This document shows positions 24,878-32,413 of a DNA stretch of 64,000 bases, one piece after another. Made by a program: the position numbers and the translations under genes. The notes under the pieces are model-generated. The model was not told the origin of the DNA. It was given only the letters and a program-made list of their open reading frames with translations, and ran no database searches. Position 1 is the first letter of the stretch, and every line of letters begins with the position of its first letter. The stretch lies in assembly GCF_002812805.1 (NCBI RefSeq), contig NZ_NMUM01000044.1, positions 1 to 64,000 on the forward strand, written 5' to 3'. The DNA comes from Microbacterium lacus (GTDB taxonomy: Bacteria; Actinomycetota; Actinomycetes; Actinomycetales; Microbacteriaceae).

Positions 24878-25009
24878 ATGTCAAACGACGAACTCGAAAG
24901 CTACGGCGAAAAGCGTCAGAAGCGTGTCCGGGTCGTGGCATGGGTCGTGATCATCGCTCTGCTCGTCACCGGCGGCGGCGCGACGGTTCTGGCGCTCATC
25001 TTCGGCTGA
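24878..25009 (+). CDS. 43-residue single-pass membrane peptide after purL
   Basis: ATG 24878 is preceded by AGGAG, which overlaps the purL stop codon, so translation is coupled to purL. The product begins MSNDELESYGEKRQKRVRV, then a hydrophobic helix of about 20 residues (starting 'VAWVVIIALLV') with a glycine triplet in the middle, and ends 'LIFG'. An acidic start, a basic juxtamembrane segment and one transmembrane helix give a cytoplasm-in topology. I do not recognise a family. Coding potential is supported by its ribosome-binding site, GC-rich third positions and tight spacing. Confidence 0.65.
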   Translation: MSNDELESYGEKRQKRVRVVAWVVIIALLVTGGGATVLALIFG

Positions 25010-25021
25010 GGCCCGCGTGGG

Positions 25022-25489
25022 TCATTGTCTGCTCGGATGGGTCGTCCCGAGCAGTAATCTTGCGCGCTCGAGCGCGGCGGCGAGCGTGGAGCGCACCGAT
25101 TCCGCGATAAGCGGCTCGGCGAGTCGCATCATCCCCGCGGGATGGCCCTCGATGGCGGCACGGACGCGGCATCCCCCCTCCACCGCGGTGAATGCGAATT
25201 CGACAGACGTCGGCATCGGGCCCTCGATGCTGTCCGTCGCCATCCGCAGTGGTGGGTCGAATCGGCTGACCCGCCACTCGAAGTCCATGCGACGCGAGAG
25301 CACACTCATCCGCGTTCGAATGGTGCTCCCCACTCCAACCGGTGGTGGGGATGTCAGTTCCTCCGAGACAACAGTCGTGTCCCATTCCGGGCGATGGCGG
25401 CCATCGGAGAAATAGGCGAACACATCCTCGGGCGAGCGGTTGATCGTGACGGCTTCGGTGATGGCGAACATGGCACTCCCAACAGACAT
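25022..25489 (-). CDS. SRPBCC-family (polyketide cyclase-like) protein
   Basis: A 155-residue START-like ligand-binding protein: 'FAITEAVTINRSPEDVFAYFSDGRHRPEWD' is the canonical opening and 'LTSPPPVGVGSTIRTRM' and 'GGCRVRAAIEGHPAGMM' follow in order. The ligand and role are unknown. ATG 25489 (GGAG upstream) and ATG 25471 (GGGAG 4 nt upstream) are both plausible starts. It converges on the purL-small-peptide unit. Confidence 0.75.
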   Translation of the reverse strand: MSVGSAMFAITEAVTINRSPEDVFAYFSDGRHRPEWDTTVVSEELTSPPPVGVGSTIRTRMSVLSRRMDFEWRVSRFDPPLRMATDSIEGPMPTSVEFAFTAVEGGCRVRAAIEGHPAGMMRLAEPLIAESVRSTLAAALERARLLLGTTHPSRQ

Positions 25490-25573
25490 GGTGCGCTCCA
25501 GACTCGCATGATCCGAAGGTATGGGGCCCCTTCTCGCCGCAACCCTGCCCGCACGCATATCCAGGAGCGCGGT

Positions 25574-25579
25574 TAGCAT
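25574..25579 (+). promoter_or_regulatory. Leaderless -10 hexamer of the gene at 25586
   Basis: TAGCAT followed by 6 nt and ATG 25586. The same hexamer and spacing precede its paralogue at 27936. Confidence 0.55.
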
Positions 25580-25585
25580 GGCGGG

Positions 25586-26635
25586 ATGGACCCCTTCTTC
25601 GCGTTCGCCGCGGAGTTCTGGTGGCTGGGGCCCACCGTGATCGCGGGCGGTGCGGCGTCGTTCGCCGGGATTCGCTATGGCCGCCGCCAGCGCGCGCGGG
25701 CGCTCGAGTACGCCGGCGCGAAGCACGAACTGGCGGTTGCGCGGGTGCGCCTGTTCACCGCTCGGGCCCAGGCGAAGAGCGCGCAGGCGACGCTGCTGGT
25801 CGCGAAAAGCGCGCGCCAGAGCGGGCGCGGGTCGGTCGGCGAAATCGAGGCCGCGCGGCATGCGGTGGGAGAGGCTCAGCGCGAGCTGCGATCGGCGCAG
25901 ACGGGACTGCGTGGGCGCCGCGTGCAGGTCAAGGCCGCAAAGGCACTGATGCGCCGGATGCCTCGCGGCGACGAAAACCTGCCGCTATCGCGGCTCGTGG
26001 CCGAACACGATGCGGTGCTGTCGAGCTGGATGGCGTACGAAACCGACCCGGCCAAAGCGATCGCTTTCCCCACGATGAGCGATGCGCGGGTGCCGGCGAC
26101 GGCGGCGCTGCTGACCGCGATGGACGCCGCGCGCTGGCTCCGGCCGCGCCCGGGCAAACCCACGCTGACGCCCGAAGAGTTTGCGCGCTACCGCACCGCG
26201 GTGACCGAACTCGAGGCAGCGCTCCACACCGCCGAGGCGGCCGCATGGCGTGCGGCGGGGGCATCCGGTCGTCCGCCGGGGGCCGCATCCGATGGCGCAC
26301 ACGCACCGAGCGTCGGCTCGAATGTTCCGCCGCAATTGCGCGGCGCCTGGGATGACCTCGTCGAGAACGCGCGCGCGGCGGCCGTCACAGCAGCGGCGGC
26401 AGCGACCGAGTCCGCGCGCGACGCCATCTGGCGCGCTGCCAAACGGAATCCGCGAGCGGAGGATGTCCCGCCCACCCCGGACTCCTCACCCCCGCCCGCA
26501 TCCGCACAGCCCGCACCGCCCGAGTCATCCGCGCCACCCGAGTCGTCCGTCCCCGGATCAACGCCGAACGACGACCCGCCCGCGGCCGATAAGCGGAAAC
26601 CGATCTGGCCGATCCCGCGGCGCTCATCGGACTGA
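25586..26635 (+). CDS. Membrane-anchored coiled-coil protein, paralogue A
   Basis: A 349-residue protein of unknown function. The N-terminus begins MDPFFAFAAEFWWLGPTVI, one transmembrane helix; then comes an Ala/Arg/Glu-rich coiled coil (about 35-125) and a conserved block 'HDAVLSSWMAYETDPAKAIAFPTMSD' (about 144-170), followed by 'ATAALLTAM'. The C-terminal ~60 residues are a Pro/Ser-rich disordered tail ending in basic residues. The block is shared with the protein at 27936-28844, indicating paralogy. The aminotransferase gene lies between them. Confidence 0.7.
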   Translation: MDPFFAFAAEFWWLGPTVIAGGAASFAGIRYGRRQRARALEYAGAKHELAVARVRLFTARAQAKSAQATLLVAKSARQSGRGSVGEIEAARHAVGEAQRELRSAQTGLRGRRVQVKAAKALMRRMPRGDENLPLSRLVAEHDAVLSSWMAYETDPAKAIAFPTMSDARVPATAALLTAMDAARWLRPRPGKPTLTPEEFARYRTAVTELEAALHTAEAAAWRAAGASGRPPGAASDGAHAPSVGSNVPPQLRGAWDDLVENARAAAVTAAAAATESARDAIWRAAKRNPRAEDVPPTPDSSPPPASAQPAPPESSAPPESSVPGSTPNDDPPAADKRKPIWPIPRRSSD

Positions 26636-26704
26636 GGGGAATGGAGAACCCCTAATCTCACGCTGAAGCTGTAAGTGGATCCCCTGACGAGAGAAAGCAG
26701 TGCC

Positions 26705-27898
26705 GTGACCCTCGACTTCGATGCCCTCACAGAGGACGATCTGCGCAACGCCGGAAGCGTGAAGTGGACGAACTTTCCCGGCACGATCGGAGCGTGGGTC
26801 GCCGAGATGGATTTCGGCCTCGCGCCGCCCATCAAGGAAGCCCTGAAGACCGCACTCGACCGCGGTGTCACGGGATACCTCCCGATGCAACTTTCCGACG
26901 ACCTCGCTCGCGCCACCTCGGATTGGTATGCCGACCGGTACGGATGGCAGGTTCCCCCGGAGCGCGTGCATCACGTGCCCGATGTCATCGCGGCGTTCGA
27001 GCTGACGATCAAGCACTTCACGATGCCGGACTCGGCGATCATCGTCCCCACCCCGGCCTACATGCCGTTCTTGATGGTTCCGCCGCTGCTCGGGCGTCGG
27101 GTGATCGAGGTCCCGAGCATCGAGATCGACGGTCGTTGGGTCATCGATCACGACGGGGTGCGCGCCGCCTTCGAAGACGGGGGCGAGTTGTTCGTGCTCT
27201 GCAACCCGCACAACCCGTTGGGCACCGTCTCGACGCGCGACGAGCTGATCCAAGTGGCGGAAACGGTAGCCGCCGCGGGTGGACGGGTCTTCTCGGATGA
27301 GATCCACGCTCCGATCGTCTACGGCTCGGCCCAGCACATCCCCTACGCCTCCGTTTCCGAAACGGCCGCTTCGCACACCATCACGGCGGCATCGGCCTCC
27401 AAGGCCTGGAACCTCGCCGGGCTGAAGTGCGCGCAGGTCATCCTGTCGAATGATCAGGATGCCGCGCTGTGGGAGACGTTCGGCATGTGGGCAGGCCACG
27501 GCACGGCCACGCTCGGCGTCCTCGCGAACACCGCGGCCTACTCGGCCGGGGGCCCCTGGCTTGAGAACGTCGTCGACTATCTTGATGGCAACCGTCAGCT
27601 TCTCGAGCACCTCGTCACCGAACACCTCCCCGGGGTGCGGCTGATCAAACCCGAAGGAAGCTACATCGCGATGCTGGACTTCCGTCAGACCGGACTCGTG
27701 GGTGACCTCGGAGAGTGGTTCCGAGAAGAAGCGGGCGTTGCGATGACGGACGGCGCGGCCTGCGGTGTGGCCGGCATCGGGTACACGAGATTCGTCTTCG
27801 CGATGCCCCGGCCCATCATGCGCGAGGCGATCATGCGGATCTCGCGGGCGTTGGAGCGTCGGGCCGCGAGCGCTGAGGCGGCGGCCGACGCGGCCTGA
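26705..27898 (+). CDS. PatB/MalY-type PLP C-S lyase (cystathionine beta-lyase family)
   Basis: A 397-residue fold-type I PLP enzyme of the MalY/PatB subgroup, which usually acts as a cystathionine or cysteine-S-conjugate beta-lyase. 'WTNFPGTIGAWVAEMDFGLAPPI' is the subgroup's opening, 'LFVLCNPHNPLGTV' and 'GRVFSDEIHAPIVY' hold PLP-contact residues, and the Schiff-base lysine is in 'SASKAWNLAGLKCAQ'. GTG 26705, with AGAAAG upstream, is preferred over an in-frame GTG at 26675. Role could be methionine biosynthesis or detoxification of S-conjugates. Confidence 0.85.
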   Translation: MTLDFDALTEDDLRNAGSVKWTNFPGTIGAWVAEMDFGLAPPIKEALKTALDRGVTGYLPMQLSDDLARATSDWYADRYGWQVPPERVHHVPDVIAAFELTIKHFTMPDSAIIVPTPAYMPFLMVPPLLGRRVIEVPSIEIDGRWVIDHDGVRAAFEDGGELFVLCNPHNPLGTVSTRDELIQVAETVAAAGGRVFSDEIHAPIVYGSAQHIPYASVSETAASHTITAASASKAWNLAGLKCAQVILSNDQDAALWETFGMWAGHGTATLGVLANTAAYSAGGPWLENVVDYLDGNRQLLEHLVTEHLPGVRLIKPEGSYIAMLDFRQTGLVGDLGEWFREEAGVAMTDGAACGVAGIGYTRFVFAMPRPIMREAIMRISRALERRAASAEAAADAA

Positions 27899-27923
27899 AG
27901 CCGCTCGGATGCTGTCGCGCGCG

Positions 27924-27929
27924 TAGCAT
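27924..27929 (+). promoter_or_regulatory. Leaderless -10 hexamer of the gene at 27936
   Basis: TAGCAT followed by 6 nt and GTG 27936, identical in hexamer and spacing to the promoter of the paralogue at 25586. Confidence 0.55.
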
Positions 27930-27935
27930 GACGGG

Positions 27936-28844
27936 GTGGAACCTTGGCAGTTCTTCGGCTCCTACTGGTGGCTGATCTTCCCCCTGATGGGCGTGGCAGG
28001 GGGCGTCGGTCGAGCCTGGCAGAAGGCGCTTGAGCGTCGCCACAAACGGCGGCTCGAGATCATGCGGGCCAAGAGCGAATTGCGTGCGGCACAGGTCGCC
28101 GCGCGAGCGCAACCTGCGGTGACGGATGCTTCGGGGTCGCGCGCGAGCGACACCCCGGTTGCTCGTATGCAGCGTCTCTTCGACGCGCACGACGCGGTCA
28201 CGTCCCGCTGGCTCGAGTATGAACTCGACGTGGCAAAGCTGATCGCTTTTCCCGCGATGAGCGATGGACGTCAGCCGCTGACGGCGGCGTTCCTCCGCGC
28301 CAAGCGGAAAGCGGACGGACTGCGACCGGACTCTCCCAAAGCGCGTGTCGGCAAAGACGAACTCGTGGAGTACCGCGACGCGGTGCACGAATACGAGGCG
28401 GCGTTCGATATCGCCGAGCGGGATGCCCGACGCCTGCGTGACGGCACCTTCACCGAGGTCGAGCGAAAGCGCCTCGATACGGCGAAGCAGCTCCTCAGCG
28501 TGGCGGTGGATCAAGCGGCAACCCCCGCCGAGCGCCAGCTCGCCTATCGACGCGTGCGTGAGGAACTCGACGGCCTGATCTCGGTGTCGGATGAGGCCAT
28601 CGAAGTCCTCGAGAACCGCGTCGCCCTCGAGTTGACCGCGGGCGAGCCGCTGGCAGCGGAGTCCGGGGCAGTGAACACGACGGATGACCCGGGACCGCCG
28701 CCCCCTCCCCCCGAGCATCCCGCCGACACTGCCGAACCCGCGGTTGCCCCGGCATCCGCTCCCCCCACCGGTTCGTGGCCCGTTCCGTCGCGAGCCTCGA
28801 CGCCGCCCCCCGGCCGCGTGACCCGGCCCCGCCCGCACGCATGA
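27936..28844 (+). CDS. Membrane-anchored coiled-coil protein, paralogue B
   Basis: A 302-residue protein of unknown function related to the one at 25586-26635. It begins 'WQFFGSYWWLIFPLMGVAGG' (one transmembrane helix) and then a basic/coiled segment. The conserved block is 'HDAVTSRWLEYELDVAKLIAFPAMSD' followed by 'PLTAAFLRAKRKADGLRPDSP'. A second helical region (about 165-245) is longer than in paralogue A, and the C-terminus is Pro-rich and disordered. The stop overlaps the start of the next gene (ATGA). Confidence 0.7.
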   Translation: MEPWQFFGSYWWLIFPLMGVAGGVGRAWQKALERRHKRRLEIMRAKSELRAAQVAARAQPAVTDASGSRASDTPVARMQRLFDAHDAVTSRWLEYELDVAKLIAFPAMSDGRQPLTAAFLRAKRKADGLRPDSPKARVGKDELVEYRDAVHEYEAAFDIAERDARRLRDGTFTEVERKRLDTAKQLLSVAVDQAATPAERQLAYRRVREELDGLISVSDEAIEVLENRVALELTAGEPLAAESGAVNTTDDPGPPPPPPEHPADTAEPAVAPASAPPTGSWPVPSRASTPPPGRVTRPRPHA

Positions 28845-29155
28845 CGGATGGGAGCGATCCCGACGTAGCGCTCCTCGGTGAAGTGCTTCGTCTGCTCACC
28901 CGGCTGGACCCGTACTCTCTCGAACCGGGCGGGCCGGACGGAGTCCCGGCCGATGAATACGCGTTCGAGGCGCGTTCGATCGCCGTCCTGCTCGCGCAGA
29001 ACGGCGGCGTCACCGCCGATCAGGTAGACGCCGTATGGCATGAGTGGTTCAGCGAGCCCCTGAGCACCGCCGTCGGCGAGAAGCCCACTCACGAACTTGT
29101 GGCCGCTCTCAATGCCCTGATCGGAGGCCGGGAAGAGCGAACCGGTCTCGGCTAG
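28841..29155 (+). CDS. Small uncharacterised protein coupled to paralogue B
   Basis: A 104-residue acidic soluble protein: 'LGEVLRLLTRLDPYSLEPGGPDGVPADEYAFEA' then 'TADQVDAVWHEWFSEPLS'. I do not recognise the family. ATG 28841 overlaps the preceding stop by 4 nt, so it is probably co-translated with the membrane-anchored paralogue B. Its stop (TAG) shares the palindromic CTAG with the stop of the convergent LuxR-type gene. Confidence 0.6.
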   Translation: MTDGSDPDVALLGEVLRLLTRLDPYSLEPGGPDGVPADEYAFEARSIAVLLAQNGGVTADQVDAVWHEWFSEPLSTAVGEKPTHELVAALNALIGGREERTGLG

Positions 29156-29403
29156 ATCAGCCCGTTTCGAGCGGCGATCGAGACCGCGGCGGCGCGCGTC
29201 GGCGCATCCAGCTTGGTCAGGATGTTCGCAACGTGCCGATGAACCGTGTGCTCACTGATCACCAGGGCTGACGCGACATCTCCCGTGGTCATTCCCGTCG
29301 CCACAAGTCGAAGTACCTCGCGCTCTCGCGGAGTGATCAGATCGCGACCACGGGGCGCGACGGCGGCCACACGTCCCTCATCGACCGGCTCCTGGGATGC
29401 CAC
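29152..29403 (-). CDS. LuxR-type HTH-only regulator
   Basis: An 83-residue protein that is almost entirely a GerE/LuxR helix-turn-helix: 'LITPREREVLRLVATGMTTGDVASALVISEHTVHRHVANILTKL'. There is no receiver or sensor domain. GTG 29403 has no convincing ribosome-binding site, so the true start is uncertain. It may be a free-standing DNA-binding protein or the remnant of a larger response regulator. Its stop overlaps that of the convergent gene by 4 nt. Confidence 0.65.
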   Translation of the reverse strand: MASQEPVDEGRVAAVAPRGRDLITPREREVLRLVATGMTTGDVASALVISEHTVHRHVANILTKLDAPTRAAAVSIAARNGLI

Positions 29404-29434
29404 GCTTCAGGATGACACCGCCAGCGCCGTTCGA

Positions 29435-29659
29435 CTAGGCCGCGACGCCCGCGGCGAGCGCCTTCACATCCGACGTGGTGAGAGGGTTGCCGGCGATTCC
29501 CCAATCTCCGCTGTGCACCTCTTCGACGATGCACCACGTGACCGGACGCATGTTCTCGCCTTCGATGGCGACCATCGCGTCCGTGAGCTCGCGCACGATC
29601 CGCTGCTTCTGTTCCGCGGTGAAGACGTCTTCGATGAGCTTGACCTGAATGAGCGGCAT
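29435..29659 (-). CDS. 4-oxalocrotonate tautomerase-family protein
   Basis: A 74-residue tautomerase-superfamily subunit. After removal of Met the catalytic Pro1 is exposed ('MPLIQVKLIEDVFT'), and 'RELTDAMVAIEGENMRPVTWCIVEEV' is typical of the small trimeric or hexameric enzymes. The physiological substrate is unknown. ATG 29659 has AGGAGG 6 nt upstream. Confidence 0.85.
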   Translation of the reverse strand: MPLIQVKLIEDVFTAEQKQRIVRELTDAMVAIEGENMRPVTWCIVEEVHSGDWGIAGNPLTTSDVKALAAGVAA

Positions 29660-29803
29660 GGCTTCCTCCTCGTGTCGGTTCCTCGCGTTCGAGGACATGC
29701 TCAGCCTCTCGCCAGCCCCTCCCGGCCACATCGCCGCGACGGGCCAACTTCGACGTTCCGGCGGCCCGGACGGGCCATGAGGAGCTGAACCGACGTGGGG
29801 CGC

Positions 29804-30388
29804 TCAGCGGGTGGTCTCCGCCAGCGGCCCCGACAGCCACGCCTCGACCTCGCGCGGCGAACGCAAGCGCACGATGCGCAGGTCGGGGCGGTCGAGCGCG
29901 AGTTGACCGACGAGCATCCGGTGTTTGTTCCACGTCGATATCGCCCACCGGACGATGTGCTCACGGTTCGTGAAGAAGGTGTGCAGCGGTGGTTCGATAT
30001 TGCCGTTCCACAGAACCTCTCGGCGGAAGCGGCGGCGCAGGGTGCGGCGCACGACGCGCGGCAGCGTCACCGTGACGAACGGCGGATCGAGCCAGACAAC
30101 GAGGTCCGCGTGCTCAGCCAGCAGGGGCCGTGCGGACGAATACTGCCACTCGGTGGTCCAGGCCTCCGCGCTCACGAGCTCTCGCACGTCCTCCATGAAG
30201 ACGGGGCGCGGTGTCCAGTCCGGGCCATGAAACAGTCCGTCGATCTCGGTGTGCGGCGCCTCCACCATTGCTGCGATCCGGGCTGCGAGAGTCGTCTTGC
30301 CCGCTCCCGCGACGCCGGCGACGAGGATGCGCCGGGGCCGGGACTCCAAGCGGTCGGCGAATCCCAGCATGTTCAGCATCGTATCCAC
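29804..30388 (-). CDS. Small P-loop kinase-like protein (topology modulation/FlaR type)
   Basis: A 194-residue P-loop NTPase: Walker A 'GVAGAGKTT' at 25-33, then 'HTEIDGLFHGPDWTPRP', a helical region with 'DLVVWLDPPF' as Walker B-like strand, and arginine-rich lid helices ('RRTLRRRFRREVLWNGNIEPPL'). This matches the adenylate kinase-like 'topology modulation protein' group. The substrate is unknown. Starts at GTG 30388, ATG 30379 or ATG 30370 cannot be separated by eye. Confidence 0.75.
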   Translation of the reverse strand: MDTMLNMLGFADRLESRPRRILVAGVAGAGKTTLAARIAAMVEAPHTEIDGLFHGPDWTPRPVFMEDVRELVSAEAWTTEWQYSSARPLLAEHADLVVWLDPPFVTVTLPRVVRRTLRRRFRREVLWNGNIEPPLHTFFTNREHIVRWAISTWNKHRMLVGQLALDRPDLRIVRLRSPREVEAWLSGPLAETTR

Positions 30389-30456
30389 GCGCCGGCAAGC
30401 GGCTCGCGCTAGCGTGGGCGCATATTCGTTCCCCAGCCACGGCAGGAGCCTTCCCC

Positions 30457-30774
30457 ATGCTCGTCACCACGATGAACGACGTCCCCGGTGCCACGATCAC
30501 CTCCGTGATCGGCGAGGTCAGCGGCCTGACCGTGCGCGCCCGCAACATCGGTGCGCAGATCGGTGCCGGATTCAAGGCGCTCGGCGGCGGCGAGCTCAAA
30601 GGGCTCACCCTGCAGCTCGAGCAGACGCGTGCCGAAGCCGTACAGCGCTTGATTGAGCAGGCGCAGGCGCAGGGCGCGAACGCCGTCGTCGCCATGCGTT
30701 ACGACTCGAACGAGCTCGACCAGAACTTCCAGGAGGTCGTCGCCTACGGCACGGCCGTGGTCATCTCGAGCTGA
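30457..30774 (+). CDS. YbjQ/DUF74-family protein
   Basis: A 105-residue YbjQ-like protein, forming beta-rich pentamers in known homologues: 'MLVTTMNDVPG' start, 'GEVSGLTVRARNIGAQIGAGFKALGGGELKG', then 'AQGANAVVAMRYDS'. Its function is unknown. ATG 30457 has AGGAG 9 nt upstream, and a TAGCGT hexamer at 30410-30415 is a plausible -10. Confidence 0.85.
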   Translation: MLVTTMNDVPGATITSVIGEVSGLTVRARNIGAQIGAGFKALGGGELKGLTLQLEQTRAEAVQRLIEQAQAQGANAVVAMRYDSNELDQNFQEVVAYGTAVVISS

Positions 30775-30816
30775 GCCGTCGGGCGTCGGGTCGGCCGTCG
30801 GGAGGATGATGGAACC

Positions 30817-31254
30817 ATGCCCGCCGCCCATCGACCCGGTCTTCGGGTGAACGCAGCGCTCATCATCCCCGAGTCCGAACTGTCGTGGCGCTTCTCGCGG
30901 TCGTCGGGACCCGGGGGTCAGGGCGTCAACACGGCGGACTCGCGTGTGGAACTCGTGTGGGATGTCGCGAACTCAGCCATCCTGCCGACTCTGCAACGCG
31001 AGCGGCTCTTCGAGCGCCTGGGCGGTCGCCTGGTCGATGGTGTCCTGACGATCGCGGCATCCGAGCACCGCGCCCAGTTGCGGAATAGGGATGCGGCGCG
31101 CGAGCGGCTGGCCACCCTGGTGGCCGACGCGTTGCGCCCACCCGCACCGCCGCGACGCGCAACGAAGGTCAGCCGAGGCGCGAAGGAGCGCCGTCTCACG
31201 GCGAAGAAGCAGCGCACGGACGTCAAAAGGCTCCGCCGACCCCCTACCGACTGA
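30817..31254 (+). CDS. arfB: Alternative ribosome-rescue peptidyl-tRNA hydrolase (ArfB/YaeJ)
   Basis: A 145-residue release-factor-like protein that frees stalled ribosomes. The catalytic GGQ (33-35) is in 'SRSSGPGGQGVNTADSRVEL'. The C-terminal ~35 residues form a Lys/Arg-rich tail ('KVSRGAKERRLTAKKQRTDVKRL') that in ArfB inserts in the empty mRNA channel. No codon-recognition domain is present. The gene ends 16 nt before the double dyad at 31271. Confidence 0.9.
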   Translation: MPAAHRPGLRVNAALIIPESELSWRFSRSSGPGGQGVNTADSRVELVWDVANSAILPTLQRERLFERLGGRLVDGVLTIAASEHRAQLRNRDAARERLATLVADALRPPAPPRRATKVSRGAKERRLTAKKQRTDVKRLRRPPTD

Positions 31255-31270
31255 CCGTCACCACTCGGGT

Positions 31271-31347
31271 CGCCGAGAACAGGCGATCCGCCGAGAACAG
31301 GATGATTGCGGCCGAATCGTCCTGTTTTCGCCCGTTTTCCTGTCTCC
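31271..31347. repeat. Double dyad between convergent arfB and opuC
   Basis: CGCCGAGAACAGG occurs at 31271-31283 and 31289-31301. The mirrored right half carries CCTGTTTTCGCC and CCTGTCTC, also 18 bp apart. The central stem (31292-31307 against 31315-31330) pairs at 14 of 16. The right half matches the element at 6868-6948 closely. Either a bidirectional terminator or a dispersed repeat. Confidence 0.8.
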
Positions 31348-31368
31348 GACAACGCGCACCAACACGAA

Positions 31369-31398
31369 AGCGGGCCCCGGCCGAAGCCGGGACCCGCT
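31369..31398 (-). terminator. Rho-independent terminator of the betaine transporter operon
   Basis: A GC-rich stem, GCGGG-CCCCGGC against GCCGGGACCCGC with a CGAA loop on the plus strand. On the minus strand it is followed by TTTCGTGTT. It lies 25 nt past the opuC-like stop. Confidence 0.8.
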
Positions 31399-31422
31399 CA
31401 TTCGACAACAGACCAGAACAGA

Positions 31423-32337
31423 TCAGTCGGTGACGATCGTCGAGAATGCGTCAGGGTTGGCCTCGAGCCACGCCTCGATGGCCTCGGGCTCCTGGCCCTC
31501 TTCGTACTCGTTCACGACCATGTCCTCGAGCGAGGCGTACTGCTCGTCATCGAGCTGGATGCCGGCGATCAGCTCGGCCGCCTCGGGGAAGCGCTCCGAG
31601 AAGTCGCTCGTGCCGAGGAAGTGCAGGCCCTCGGTCTCGCCCATGGCGCCCAGGGGGTCTTCGAGGTCGCGCAGGTTGTAGGCGTCGTTGGCCCAGAAGG
31701 GGCGCCATGACGTCACGACGATGTTCTCTTCGGCGGCGATCGCGTTCTCGAGCTCGGTGAGCATCGCCGCGGTCGAAGAAGTGACGAGCTCGTACTCGTC
31801 GCCCAGCTCGTACGTGGGGATCATCGCGTCCTGCGTGACGCCGGTCAGGCCCGCGCCTGGCTCGATTCCGATGATCTGTCCGCCGAACATGTCGGCGTTG
31901 CCCTTGAGGTCTTCGATCGATTCGATGTCGACGTAGTCGGGAACCGCGATCGTCAGCACAGCACCCTCGTAGTAGGCGCCGATGTCTTCGATGCTGTCGC
32001 CGTACTCTTCCATGTACTCGGCGTGCGTGACCTCGGGCCAGGCAGACGGGTACATGTCGACGTCACCCTGCGCGAGGCCGGCGTAGAGAGGACCCGCCTC
32101 GGTGAGCTCCTGCATCTCGACCGTGTAGCCGATCTTCTCGAGCTGGTTCTCCAGCAGGTAGGCGGTGCTCAGTCCGTCGGTCCACGAGGGGAGGAACCCG
32201 AGCGTGATCGTGCCCATGTCCTCTTCGGTGCCCGTGGTTCCTTCGCCGTTGTCACCGGCGCTTCCCGAGCATCCGGCGAGCGTGAGTGTTGCGGCGGCTC
32301 CGAGAGCGAGGATTCCTGTCAGCTTGCGATTTCTCAT
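31423..32337 (-). CDS. Glycine betaine/choline ABC transporter substrate-binding lipoprotein
   Basis: A 304-residue OpuAC/ProX-like solute-binding protein. A signal peptide ends in lipobox 'LAGC' with C23 lipidated, followed by an acidic linker. The binding domain starts 'ITLGFLPSWTDGLSTAYLLENQLEKIG' and includes 'DVDMYPSAWPEVTH' and 'VVTSWRPFWAND', whose Trp residues form the aromatic cage for quaternary amines. ATG 32337 with AAGGGAAG upstream is chosen. It is the last gene of the operon after the permease (77-nt gap) and ATPase. Confidence 0.88.
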   Translation of the reverse strand: MRNRKLTGILALGAAATLTLAGCSGSAGDNGEGTTGTEEDMGTITLGFLPSWTDGLSTAYLLENQLEKIGYTVEMQELTEAGPLYAGLAQGDVDMYPSAWPEVTHAEYMEEYGDSIEDIGAYYEGAVLTIAVPDYVDIESIEDLKGNADMFGGQIIGIEPGAGLTGVTQDAMIPTYELGDEYELVTSSTAAMLTELENAIAAEENIVVTSWRPFWANDAYNLRDLEDPLGAMGETEGLHFLGTSDFSERFPEAAELIAGIQLDDEQYASLEDMVVNEYEEGQEPEAIEAWLEANPDAFSTIVTD

Positions 32338-32413
32338 GGTGCTTCCCTTCTTCGTCATGCGTAATTGCACTGGTTCCGTATGGGTTTTCAGTTGTGATTC
32401 TTCTGGCGGCGTG

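Noticed and set aside
22357..24879. 840-codon open frame antisense to purL
   Set aside because: Mirror of strong purL codon bias; low-complexity Val/Arg/Asp-rich product and no family motifs.
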